Shown piece by piece: positions 45,236 to 59,400 of a DNA stretch of 64,000 bases. Source of the DNA: Rhodobacteraceae bacterium F11138. Lineage in GTDB: Bacteria > Pseudomonadota > Alphaproteobacteria > Rhodobacterales > Rhodobacteraceae. The stretch is from the NCBI GenBank assembly GCA_016521575.1, contig JAEKDP010000004.1:266044-330043 (forward strand), written 5' to 3'. A program made the translations under genes and the position numbers. The stretch's first letter is position 1; each line of letters opens with the position of its first letter. The notes below the pieces were generated by a model, which saw nothing but the letters and a program-made list of their open reading frames with translations, did no database searches and had not been told where the DNA came from.

Positions 45236-45934
45236 TCAAACCACCTTTACGGCCAGCGTCCCCAGCCCATCGATGGCGAGCTCCATTTCATCGCCACGCC
45301 CGACCGGTCCCACGCCGGCAGGCGTGCCTGACAAGATCACGTCGCCCGGTGCCAGTTCATAATACGCGGACAGATAGGCAATCTGCTCAGGGACCTTCCA
45401 GATCATCTGGTTCAGATCGCCATCCTGACGCAGCTCACCGTTCACGGTCAGACTGATACGCCCCTCATTCAGCAGACCGACCTCAGAGACAGGGTGCACC
45501 GGGCCGACTGGTGCCGATGCCTCAAAGGCCTTGCCGATTTCCCAGGGCCGCCCGGCCTTTTTCTGTTCGCTCTGCAGATCCCTGCGCGTCATATCCAGCG
45601 ACAAGGCATAGCCGAAAATGCAATCCTGCGCCTTCTCGACCGGAATATCGCGCCCGCCCGCCCGCAACATCACCGCCAGTTCGACTTCATGGTGCACATC
45701 GCTGCTTTTCGGGGGATACGGGAACTCCTGAGATGGATTCAGATTGTCCGGGTTCTTTTGGAAAAAGAAGGGCGGTTCACGGTTCGGATCATGCCCCATC
45801 TCAATCGCATGCGCCGCATAGTTCCGTCCGATGCAATAGACCCGACGCACCGGGAAAAGAGCGTCTGTGCCGACGATCGGCAACGCCACGATCGGTGGTG
45901 CCTGGATGGCCAATTTCGGGCGGGCATCTTCCAT
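45236..45934 (-). CDS. Fumarylacetoacetate hydrolase family protein (fumarylpyruvate-hydrolase-like)
   Basis: A 232-residue single-domain enzyme. The start VRRVYCIGRNYAAHAIEMG resembles fumarylpyruvate hydrolases. Metal ligands are expected at the two glutamates of HHEVELAVM and the aspartate of GYALSLDMTRRDLQ; AGDVILSGTPAGVGPV is the family C-terminal motif. These enzymes cleave or decarboxylate acylpyruvates from aromatic compound breakdown. No gentisate or homogentisate genes are nearby, so the substrate is open. It stands alone, next to decayed sequence on one side and a 533-base gap on the other. Confidence 0.88.
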   Translation of the reverse strand: MEDARPKLAIQAPPIVALPIVGTDALFPVRRVYCIGRNYAAHAIEMGHDPNREPPFFFQKNPDNLNPSQEFPYPPKSSDVHHEVELAVMLRAGGRDIPVEKAQDCIFGYALSLDMTRRDLQSEQKKAGRPWEIGKAFEASAPVGPVHPVSEVGLLNEGRISLTVNGELRQDGDLNQMIWKVPEQIAYLSAYYELAPGDVILSGTPAGVGPVGRGDEMELAIDGLGTLAVKVV

Positions 45935-46467
45935 GGGCGGTCTCCATTGCTGTGCGCCTGTCTGTACACCGCGACCCAGAGGCCATTCCGGTCTGATCCC
46001 GTCGCCGCCAGCTCGCCATTTTTATCGCATTTTCTGCATGATATTCGAGACGCGCACCGACACAACCAATTTGATCCGCCGGATAGTGCAAGCTGGCACT
46101 ATAACGCCGCACGTCAGCGCGCCATGATTGACACAGGCCGGATGCGTTCCTACATCTTGTCACATGAGGTTACATGCAGATCATTTCCGATTTCTTCTGC
46201 TGAACCGCCCGGTGCCCCGGGCGGTATAAGCGCGACCGCGCTTGCCAACCTCCCGGGGGCTCCTCACGATCCTGCACTGAGAATCTGCGACACGCCATCC
46301 CCGAGGCGCAAACCTGAACGGCGGTCATCCCGGTCTGCGGGCCACAACCAACCCCTGTAGCGGACCAGCAAAATCCCATCGCGCTCCTTGATACGGACCA
46401 GATGAAACATTGTCAGATGCGGTTGCCAAACCTGGCTCCACGTCTTCGCCATTCAAAGGAAACACCC
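45935..46467. other. 533-base gap without a supported gene
   Basis: It contains one strong hairpin, ACCGCCCGG (46204-46212) with CCGGGCGGT (46217-46225) and a TGCC loop, with no T-tract on either side. A minus-strand frame of 62 codons (46264-46452) has no recognisable features. The AT-rich patch at about 46010-46075 may include promoters. No tRNA was seen. Confidence 0.5.
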
Positions 46468-46917
46468 ATGACAACGCAAAAACCTGAAACCGCGAAAAAG
46501 CGGCGTGGCCGCAACCCCAAGATCGTGATCAACGCCGACGAACTCGAACATATCGAGGCCCTGGCCGACGGCGCAATGCAGCGCAACCCCGCGCTGGCCG
46601 ACCGTCTGCTCGGCGAGATCGGCCGCGCCCGGGTCGTCGTCCCCGCCAAGATGCCCGCAGATGTCGTATCCATCGGCAGCCGCGTCACCTATCGCGACGA
46701 AACCACCGGCCAAGACAAAACCGTGACGCTGGTCTATCCTGAGGATGCCGATATATCCCAGCAACAAGTATCGATCATGACACCGATCGGCGTTGCCCTT
46801 CTGGGGCTGTCCACCGGGGCCGAGTTCTATTGGGATACGCGCGACAACCAGAGGCGGATACTCACGGTCATCGGTGTCGAACAATGTGATACCGCCAACA
46901 GCGATGCCGAGGGCTGA
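46468..46917 (+). CDS. Rnk/GreA-GreB C-terminal domain protein
   Basis: A 149-residue cytoplasmic protein. After a basic N-terminus (AKKRRGRNP), a short helical segment with ALADRLLGEIGRARVV leads into the GreA/GreB C-terminal fold (about residues 60-140), with GSRVTYRDETTGQ and the ISIMTPIGVALLGL-type segment. The layout matches Rnk, regulator of nucleoside diphosphate kinase, which binds RNA polymerase in the secondary channel region without the long coiled coil of GreA. ATG 46468 follows aaagga. It converges with katG and ends in a hairpin with a T-run. Confidence 0.85.
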   Translation: MTTQKPETAKKRRGRNPKIVINADELEHIEALADGAMQRNPALADRLLGEIGRARVVVPAKMPADVVSIGSRVTYRDETTGQDKTVTLVYPEDADISQQQVSIMTPIGVALLGLSTGAEFYWDTRDNQRRILTVIGVEQCDTANSDAEG

Positions 46918-46986
46918 TCTCCGCCCTGCCCCTGGCCAGCGCGCGTGAACCAGAACGTGGATCGCATTAACGATCTGACCACCGCA

Positions 46987-47024
46987 CCGGTGCCCGCGCG
47001 AAGGCAGGCACCGGGCGATGATTT
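46987..47024 (+). terminator. Terminator after the Rnk-like gene
   Basis: CCGGTGCC (46987-46994) and GGCACCGG (47007-47014) form an 8-bp stem, followed by GCGATGATTTTTG with a five-T run. It lies between the two converging genes. Confidence 0.6.
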
Positions 47025-47027
47025 TTG

Positions 47028-49375
<2,348 letters not shown>

Positions 49376-50302
49376 ATGGCAACCCCAACCCTGAAGCAGT
49401 TCCGGTATTTCGAAGCCCTGGCGCGGCACGGTCATTTCGGGCGGGCCGCGGATGCCTGTGCGATCACCCAGCCGGCGCTGTCCGTGCAGATCCGCGATCT
49501 TGAGCAAATTCTGGGCGTTCAGCTGTTCGAACGCGGTGCGCGCCAGGTCCGGTTGTCGGGCTATGGCGAAGATGTCGCCCCGCGCGTGCGCGACATTCTG
49601 CGGGCTGTGGATGAACTGGCCGATCTGTGCCGCAGCGCGCGGGATGGGCTGTCGGGCCGTTTGCGGCTGGGGATCATTCCCACCATCGCGCCCTATTTGC
49701 TGCCGACCTTGATCCCGATACTGAACGACACATATCCCGGACTTGACCTGCATGTGCGCGAAACCCTGACCAGCAAGCTGGTGCGCGAACTGACCGAAGG
49801 ACGACTGGAGGCCGCGATCGTGGCGCTTCCCGTGTCTGAACCCACGCTTGCCGAGATCGCGCTGTTCACCGAAACGTTCGTACTGGTGCGGCCCATGGCC
49901 GATGCGGACCGACCGATTCCCGACAGCACCACCTTGCAGAAAATGCGATTGCTGTTGCTGGAAGAGGGCCATTGTTTTCGGGATCAGGCGCTGTCCTTTT
50001 GCAGCATCCCCTCGGCCCGGCCGCGCGGTGGGCTGGACGGCAGTTCACTGTCCACACTGGTTCAGATGGTCGGGGCCGGGCACGGCGTCACTCTGATCCC
50101 GGAAATGGCAGTGCCCGTGGAAACCGGATCCGCGCCGGTATCCGTGTCGCATTTCGACAACCCCCGGCCGACACGAACAATCGGCATGATCTGGCGCAGA
50201 ACCAGCCCTCTTGCGGATAGATTTCTGGACCTTTCCCAAACCGTCAACCGGGCGGCGGACCGGCTGTTGCACGGACAGGAACGAGCAAAGACGGCATCCT
50301 GA
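49376..50302 (+). CDS. oxyR: Hydrogen-peroxide-sensing LysR-type regulator OxyR
   Basis: A 308-residue LysR-family activator. The N-terminal helix-turn-helix covers GHFGRAADACAITQPALSVQ. The redox pair is present as C200 (EEGHCFRDQALSFC) and C209, with the nine-residue spacing of the C199-C208 disulphide of OxyR, which separates it from other LysR proteins. It is divergent from katG and should activate it when oxidised. The region before ATG 49376 has no purine-rich ribosome-binding site, so translation could be leaderless or weak. Confidence 0.93.
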   Translation: MATPTLKQFRYFEALARHGHFGRAADACAITQPALSVQIRDLEQILGVQLFERGARQVRLSGYGEDVAPRVRDILRAVDELADLCRSARDGLSGRLRLGIIPTIAPYLLPTLIPILNDTYPGLDLHVRETLTSKLVRELTEGRLEAAIVALPVSEPTLAEIALFTETFVLVRPMADADRPIPDSTTLQKMRLLLLEEGHCFRDQALSFCSIPSARPRGGLDGSSLSTLVQMVGAGHGVTLIPEMAVPVETGSAPVSVSHFDNPRPTRTIGMIWRRTSPLADRFLDLSQTVNRAADRLLHGQERAKTAS

Positions 50303-50489
50303 CCCCACTGATCCGGGGACCCGAACGCAGAATCCAGCGCGCGCCTTGGCATGTCATGGCCGCAAACGCGATCAGCACAGCCAACAGCCCAGGGCAATTC
50401 TGCGCCGGCGCGCCCAGTTTCTTTGAACCCCCCCTTTTTCCCGTGCCGCCAAAACGCTAGCGTATCGGTATCAGGTTTGGAGATGACCC

Positions 50490-53400
50490 TTGGCAACAGA
50501 TCAGACACCGCTTGAGCCGTCGGATACAACCGCAGTCCTTACCGCAGATGAAATGCGGCAGATGATTCGGACTGAACTGGCCGGCAAGGATGTACCCGGG
50601 CTGACGATGCTCAATGCCCCTGACGATACGCCTTTGGTGCTTGATGGTCTTGCGGTGGACGACACGGCCATGTTCGTCGACGGGCTGCTGACCGTGATGC
50701 TTGAGGACGGAACGGTTGTCGTCGTCACCGGTCTCGCGGGCCGGGAATACGAGATTGAACCGGTTCCGGGCGATCCCGCCCGCGAGCAGATCAGATTCAT
50801 CGATGCAGACACGGTGCCTGCCCATATCGAACTGCTGGGCGACAGAGGGGCCGGAGAAGAGGCCGCGATTACGGATGAGGACCCGCTTTTCGGGCTCGAC
50901 TATCATCCACTTCTGCCGCCAACCGTCTATCCTTTCCTGCCGCGCAGGGATCTGGACTGGACGGGCACGGAGGGATCGGAATCCAAGATCGAGATCGTCC
51001 AGTACCGACCGGTGATCGCGCGTGAAACCGATGCCCCGGTGGCGCTGACGCTGGCTGACTATGTGGATGTGCAGTTCAATGAGGCGGGCGGAGAAACCAT
51101 CGAATACGTCACGGTGGAAATCACGCATCTGCCCGCCGATGCAACCGTCACGCAGGGTACGCTGGTTGCCGCGGCGGATGGCACGCTGACGCTGCAGTTC
51201 ACGGGCAGTTATGCGGCTTTCAGCAATCTGGTCCTGACCTTTCCGACCGATTTTTCGACGACCAGCCGGTCCGATATCGCCAGCGGTCCGCTGGCCGGGC
51301 ACATCATCGCCCAGTCGAATTTCGGCCAGTCGGCCAGCCTGGATTTTCCCGTCCGTCTGTTGTTCGAGGCGGATATCACCCTGGATGGTCCCGGAATGAT
51401 CGCCCTTGCGGAAACCGACGACCCTGTCGATTTCCGCCCCTCGGATGGCCTGATCCCCCGCGCGACCGATATCGACGGCTCTGAAGAGATCACATCCGTG
51501 ACCCTGACCCTGCCGGGGCTGCCGCTTGGCACCCTGTTGTCCTACGATTCCGGCGGCAGCTTTATCCCGTTCAGCGGCGAACTGGAATTTACCGGAACGC
51601 TTGCCGAATACATGGATCTGATGATCCGCCTGCCCGCCGATTTCTCAACCGAGAACCCCGCCACAACGCTTGTCGCCCATCTGACGGCCCGCACCAATGA
51701 GGCCGGCTTCATTCAGGACGACATCGACATTTCGCTCAGCTACGAACTTGATGTCGATCTTTCGGCGCCGGCGGCCCTGACCGGGATCGAAGATGGCGAC
51801 GGGGGGGATGGATCGGGCGTCACGCTGGATCTGGGCATCTCGGTCGCCGCCACCGACCTGGATGGTTCGGAAGACAGCACCACGGTGCAGATCCAGTTCA
51901 CCGGCCTGCCCGGCGGCGCGTTGTTTTCAGGCGGCAGTTTTGATGTCGCCAACGCCACCTGGACCGGTTCCATGGCCGAAGCCAACGCGCTCAGCCTGGT
52001 TCTGCCGGGCGACTATTCCGGCAGCATCGACGCCACCATCACCGCGCTCAGCCCCGAGGGGCAAACCAGCACCGGCCAGACCATCACCATCACGCCGACG
52101 GGCGACATTGATTTCGACGTCACCGAACTGACCACCGCCGAGACAGACGCCGTGGTCACTGTCACGCCTGCCGATGCCTGGCAGGTTTCGGTCAGCGACT
52201 TTGACCCCAACCTGCCGCACGAGGAAATCGACAGCGTCACCCTGACGCTGAACGATCTGCCGCCCGGCGTTTCCATCATCGGCGTGCCTGCCGGCACCGT
52301 CACCTATGACCCAAGCGCGGGCGGCACGTTCATCTTCACCGGCAGCGGTGACCAATATCAGGCGCTGCAACTGGGCTTTCCCGCCGATTATTCGACCGAA
52401 CATCCCGACGCGGACGGGCTGACCATCGACGGAACCCTTGCCGCCACCTCGACCGAGGACGCAGGCGGCGGGTCCGTGCCGGTCACCCTGCGCATCACCC
52501 CCGAAGGCGATCTGTTCATCGACGACACCCTGCCGGATACGGTGCCGGATGAAACCGACAGCCCGACGCCGGTGACACCGAACGATCTGCTGCGTCCCGC
52601 GGCAACCGATGCCGACGGCTCAGAGACGATATCCGATCTGCACCTGACCGTGACGGGCCTGCCCGGGGGGTCGGATGCGGCGTCACTGAACCTGACGGTT
52701 CCGACCGGGGCAGTCGTCGCCTTTGCCGCCGAGGCGGACGGGTCGAGCACCATGACCATCACCCTGACGCAGCCGCAGGTCGCCGACGTGGCCAGCGCCT
52801 ATGCCGCGATCGGGTTTCAACTGCCGCAGGACTTTTCAACCGCCAACAGAACCGATCTGTCCACCGGCACCACCAAACCGCTGCTGCTGACACTGACGAC
52901 ACACACTGACGAGGATCAGAACCTCGCGGTGGATACCCCTGTTGACGGGCAGCAGACCGCCACCCGCCAGGTGGTGATCGACTATGAGGCCGATGTCACG
53001 CTGTCCGCCCCTGCGACGCTGGCGGGAACCGAAGACAGCCTTGCCGGTGACGGGTCGGGGGTTCAGGTCGCGCTTGGCATCGTCGTTGCGCCGAATGACA
53101 TCGACGGATCCGAAGATGCGACGACAGTTACGATCGCCTATTCCGATCTGCCCGCTGGCAGCGCGTTTTCAACAGGCAGCTATGACAGCGCGACCGGCAT
53201 CTGGACCGGAACCTGGCAACAGGCAAACACCCTGATCCTGACGCTGCCCGGTGACTATTCCGGGACGATCACGTCGACCATCACCGCGGTCAGCCCGGAA
53301 GGCATGGTCGAGACGCCACAGGAAATCACCATCGATCCGGCTGGCGACATCGATCTGAACATCGCCGAGCTGACCGCCGCGGAAACCGATGCCGCCGTGG

Positions 53401-56400
53401 TTCTGACACCGGCGGATGCCTGGCAGGTTTCGGTCAGCGACTTTGACCCCAACCTGCCGCACGAGGAAATCGACAGCGTCACCCTGACGCTGAACGATCT
53501 GCCGCCCGGCATGTCCATCACCGGCGTGCCCGCCGGCACCGTCACCTATGACGCAGGTGTTGGCGGCAGTCTCACGTTCACCGGCACCGGCGCGCAATAC
53601 GCGGCCTTGCAACTGGTTTTCCCGGCCGATTTTTCGACCGAAAGCCCGATGCTGCCCGGTGGTGTCATTTCCGGCACTCTCAGCGCCACATCGACCGAAG
53701 ATGCCACCGGACAATCGGCCCCTGTCACCCTGCGCATCACGCCCGAAGGCGACGTGGCCATTGACGACACCCTTCCCGACACGATCCCGGACGAAACGGA
53801 TGCGCAGACCAATGTGGTGCCCGCGACACTGCTTGCGCCTGCGGTGACCGATGCGGACGGGTCGGAAAACTTCGCCAGCATCGTTCTTGTGGTGGAAGGC
53901 GTTCCCGCGGATGCGATTCTACCCGCGATTTCGGACGTCACGATCGACCCGGTGCTGCAAGCGGATGGAACCTATACCGTCACCTTCACGGTCGATCCGA
54001 ACGCGGCTGACATGCTGGCGGCCTATAACAGCATCAATTTCACCCTGCGCGAAGATTTTTCGACCGCGAACCGGTCTGACCTGACCACCGGCGATACCCA
54101 GCTGCCCCTGACCTTCCGCCTGACCGTCGCGACAGACGAAGATCAGGATCTGGGCGATGACACCGCCACGGACGGGCAACAGACCACAGAGCGCGTTGTC
54201 GACATCGACTATCAGGAAGACATCGACCTGAATGCACCGGCGCAGATCACCGCCGACGAAGACGACGGCGTCCCGAACAGCGACCAAGGCGTCACGGTCG
54301 ATCTGCAGATCGACATCGCCATCGACGACCGGGACGGTTCGGAATCCGAAGATCCGGCCAGCCCGTTCGCAGCCCAAGTGCGCATCCTGTTTTCGGGCCT
54401 GCCTTCGGGTACGGTGGCGACCGAAGGCACCCTGCAGGGGCCATTCTGGACCGGAACCGTGCAAGAGGCGCGCGACCTGGAACTGGACCTTCCCGGGGAT
54501 TACAACGGAACGATCAACGGTCTGATCCTGGTTTCAACACCCGAAGGTTTCGAAGCCGCCCGGCAGCAGATCGTGATCAATCCGACACCGGACGTAAAGA
54601 TTGACGGACAGGTCGATACCCAGGAAACCGACGCGGCCTTGCCGGTGCGGATTGCGGATTATGTCAGCATCGTCGATCCAGCGCCGGGTGAAACCATTGT
54701 CTCGGGTTCCTTTGTCGTGACCGGGTTGCCTGCGGGGACGACCGCCAATGGCGGCAGCATTGCCCCGGACGGGACCGGCACATTTACCTTGACCTATACC
54801 TACCCGGCGGACGGGATATTGCCTGCCGATGTCGTCATCACCTTTCCTGCTGATTTCTCGACGGTAAACCCGCTGACAACCGTGTCGGGCGACCTGTCGC
54901 TGGTGATCAACGACGGCTCGGCCAATTATACTGCAAACGCCACGGTTCCGTTCAACATCGACGTCGAAGGCGATGTCCAGGTCAACGATGCCGCGATCGT
55001 TCTGAACGAGACCGACGATGTGGTGACATTCCGTCCCCTCGACAGCATCGTACCAATGGCGACCGATGCCGATGGTTCTGAAAGCATCAGCCAAGTCATC
55101 GTCGCAATGCCCGGCGCGCCCGCAGGCATGCGGTATACGTTGGATGGGGTCACGTTCCTGGACTTCCCGACCTCGGGCAATCTCACGATCTCGGGGGCCG
55201 AGTACCAGGATCTCGTGATCGAATTGCCCAAGGATTTCTCGACCGAAAACCCGCCGGGTACGCTCGATCTGTATGTGCTGGCGCGCACCGATGAACAGGG
55301 CAGCGATCTGGGCACCCTGTCGATCACCGTGGAGGCCGAGGGCGACATCGTTCTGGACGGCCCCGGTGCCCTGGTTCTGACGGAAAACGACACCCCTGGC
55401 GATACGGATGACGACAACACCGGCACGGACCCTGTCGTCTTTGCCCTCAAGGATGCGGTCGACCCCGTCGCCACCGATGCGGATGGATCGGAAAGCGTGG
55501 ACAGTGTCGATGTGACGGTGACTGGTCTTCCCGACGGCGCGGTCTATTCCACCGACGGGTTTCAGACCAACACCACCGTTGTCGGCGGCACGTTCAGCCT
55601 GACCGCCCTGTCACCACAGGATTACGACGCGCTGCAGATACGTCTGCCGGATGATTATTCGACCCAGACCGACATCACCGGAACAGTGACCGCGCGCACC
55701 GATGAATCGCTTCTGGCCGCAGAAACCGACACCGGGCCGAACGATGGCGTGGAGTCACGGGATTTCACCGTCACGGTCAACTCCGAGGCCGATGTGCGGA
55801 TCGACGTGACCGACATCACCGTGATCGAGGATCTGGGCAGCGACATCCCGCTGAACATCGGCGCCACCGTCACCGATATCGACGGCTCGGAATCCATCAC
55901 CGCGATCACCGTCACCTTTGACGGGCTGCCGACCAACGGCCCCACCACCCTGACCGATGGAACGCAACTGCCCGGGCCAAGCGCCACCTGGTCGGGCAGC
56001 GCCACGGATCTGGCCGCGCTTGGCGTGGCCGCGTTCCCGCAGCATTTTTCAGGGATCGTCGACATCACCGTGAACGTCGTCACCAACGAGGGAGACCAGA
56101 ACGGCACCAGCGATGCGTTCAAGCTGAACGTCACACCGGTGGCCGAACCCACGATCACCCTGAGCGTGGATGACAGCGAGACCCCGGTAAATTCCCCCGC
56201 AGCGGACAATTATGTGGTCAAGGAAGACAACGGGTTCCTGCTGTTGATCGAGGCACAGACGCCAGACCGGGATGGGTCGGAGTCCCTGACCACCATCACC
56301 ATCGACAACCTGCCCGACGGCTGGGTCCCCAGCACCGCTGGCACGGTCGATCTGGCGCTGTTCGAGGCCGGTGCCGGCGATATCGCCAACGCGACGGTTT

Positions 56401-59400
56401 CGGGCAATACGCTGACCATCACCCTGAATCCCGGCATTACCCAGCTCGACGCCGCATTAAGGGTGACTCCGCTGGCCGACGACGACCGCGACGTGGCGAC
56501 GCTGACCGGCGATGATCTGGTCGCGACGGTGACATCGCTGGACACGGCAGCGGGCCTGCCGGATGATACGGCAACCGCCAGCGACAGTGTGGACGTGGAC
56601 GTGGACGCCGTTGTCGATGATGCCACAGAAACGGTGGCGGATTCCTCGGCGAACGAAAACACCGATGCCAGCCTGACGCTGGACCTTGATCTGAACGGGC
56701 TGGGGCTAAGCGACAATGACGGCTCCGAAGTATTCGACGCGGTAGAGCTGACCTTTACTATTGCCACCGCCAGTGACGGGTTCGACCCGCGCACCGACAT
56801 GCAGTTCTCGGCCGATCAGGCGCTGGCCGGATATGTCGTGCCGTCGTTTGTCGGATCAACCGCGGACAGCGTCACCTATCGCCTGGAGCCCGCTGACGGG
56901 GCCACGACGCAACAGTTCGCGGATGCGCTGGCCTCGATCGAAATGATATTTCCGGAGCACTTCAGCGGCGTCGTCACGGTCGACGGAACCGCGACCTGGC
57001 ACGAAACCACGACACCGGCGACCTATCCGGGCGATGTCGAACAGGATACCGGCGACAACGCCAACAGTGGCAACTTTACCTTCACCCGCACCGTGAACCC
57101 GATCGCCGGAGCCGAGCTGACCGCCAGTGTCTTTGTCCTGTCGACCGATGAAACCGCCGATTCCGTCACCCGTGTCGATGCCACGGTTGAAAACGGCCAG
57201 GTTTCCGGCAGTGATGTGCTGACCCTGCTGGAAAGCACCGACGACGGGTCAAGCCCGGCGGGACAGGTGAACCTGTTTGTGGCGGTCCAGGGCGCGTCAC
57301 CGGATCTGGACGGTTCCGAAGAACTGCGATCGGTAACCATCGAAAACGTCCCGACGGACTGGATCGCCCAATACGTCACGGGGGGTATGGTCGAGCAGGC
57401 CGCCTTCCACAGCGCCGATGGCACCACGCCGCTTGATCCCGCCGAATACGCCAAGATCGACAGCGCCACCTATGACGATACCAGCGGTGTGCTGACCATC
57501 GATCTGGTACCCGGCGTGACATCCTTTGATGCCGCGATCCTGCTGCAACCGTCACTGTACGAAGATTACGATATCGACCGGCAGAACGGCGACCCATATT
57601 CCGCCCAGGGCGATTTCTTTGGCCAGGATCTGAATATTTCCATCGCGGTATCCGACACCAATACCGCGACAAAGGACGACCAGACGGCCGGTGCCGAACT
57701 GAACGTGGACGTGGACCCGGTCAACAACTTTGCCGTGATTCTGGACGCTCCGGTCGGCAACGAGCAGGTCATCGACGATGCCGGAGGCGTCTGGAGCTTC
57801 TCTCTGGAGCCATCGATCCGCGATACCGATGGTTCGGAAACCATCACCGCGGTTATACTGCGCGCTGTTCCCAGTGCCGCGACCATCTTTGTGCCTGACC
57901 CATCCGATCCCGCCGGGCCGAAAATCCCGGCGCTCATCACGGAACTGAACGCGCCGCCGGGGTTCAACAGCTGGAGCCTTGAACAGGACCAATGGCTGGA
58001 TATCGAGGTGCGCGGCATTCCCACCCATTGGGCCGGAGAGGTTGCACAGGACATTCATGTCGTCACCACCGAGGACGACGGGGGCACGCGCGTCACGTCC
58101 CTGAATACGCCCCTCTATATTGAACCGGTCGCCGATGGCGGCGACCCGTCCGAGTCCGTACAAACGGTCGAAGACACCGCCGTCAAGGTCGAGATCGACG
58201 GCAATATCATTGACAACAGCACCAATTCACCGCTCTCGCCCGAAGCAATTCTCGATTACGTCATCATCGCCAATGTCGGCAGCGACTCGTTCCGCCGCCA
58301 GCCAAGGTTCTTTGAGGGCGATCCGGCAAACGGTGGAACCGAGATCCCGCTGTCGGGCGGCCGCGTTCTGCTTTCACCCGATCAGGCGGCCAATCTCTGG
58401 GTGCTGCCCGGACAGGATACCAACGAGGACATGACGTTCGATGTGCGTGTCCGCTATTACGAGACCATTGATGTCACCGAGACCAAGACCGAGACCGGAA
58501 CAATCACGATCGATGTCACCGGAATCGCGGATGTGCCGGATGTGACGGTGCAGAACGAAGATCCTGCAACCACTGCGGGCGGCATCGCGCAGGCGGACAT
58601 CGACAGTATCTATCGCCCGGATGATGTTCAGGACGGGATGGCGAATTACAACCGCGCCTATGGCTATGCCGGATACGACGAAGACCCGTTCCTGCTGAAC
58701 ATGCGGCTGACCGATGACGCGCTGCAAAACGGGTTCAGCGAAGATCCGGCCACCGATTTCCAGAGCGCCGACCCGATGACGGGCGCGATGACCGAAATCA
58801 TCGTTTCCCCCCCGGACGGGTATGACGGATCGGAAACCATATATCACATCATTACCGGCGTGGATCCGGCGACCAGCTTTATCGGGGCGCAATCCATCGA
58901 CGCGAATGGCGAAACCTATCTGGTCACATCCTCCAGTCTTCCGAATCTCATGTTCGTTCCGACCGATGTGTCAGATGTCACCTATTATGACATGACGTTC
59001 CATACCATCGTGCTCGAAGAGGATCAGCCAGTCGATCTGCCCCCTGGTGGATCGACGTTGGACAATCTGGCCTTTATCAACAGCCTGCCCGGCGGTTCGG
59101 TCGTGTCCGAAGATTTTTCGGTCGTGGTGTTGCCCGAAACGGGCACCGTCCCGCCGGACCCCTGCCCGCCCGAAAAGCAACTTCCGTTGCCGGAACTGAG
59201 CCTCGTGGGCAGCGGCGACGAAGACACGGAGATTGCTCTCAAGCTCAAGATCACGCCGGTTTCGCCCTATTATGACAGCATCGACGATCTGGCCAACCTG
59301 CCCAACGGCGTGCAGGGCGATTTTACGCTCATGATCGAATTGCCGGATGGGGCGTCCCTTTCCAGCGATCCCAGTGGCGCGGTACTGCTGGACCCGTCCT

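Noticed and set aside
46264..46452. A 62-codon minus-strand frame in the gap before the Rnk-like gene
   Set aside because: No ribosome-binding site, no recognisable family and no supporting context.
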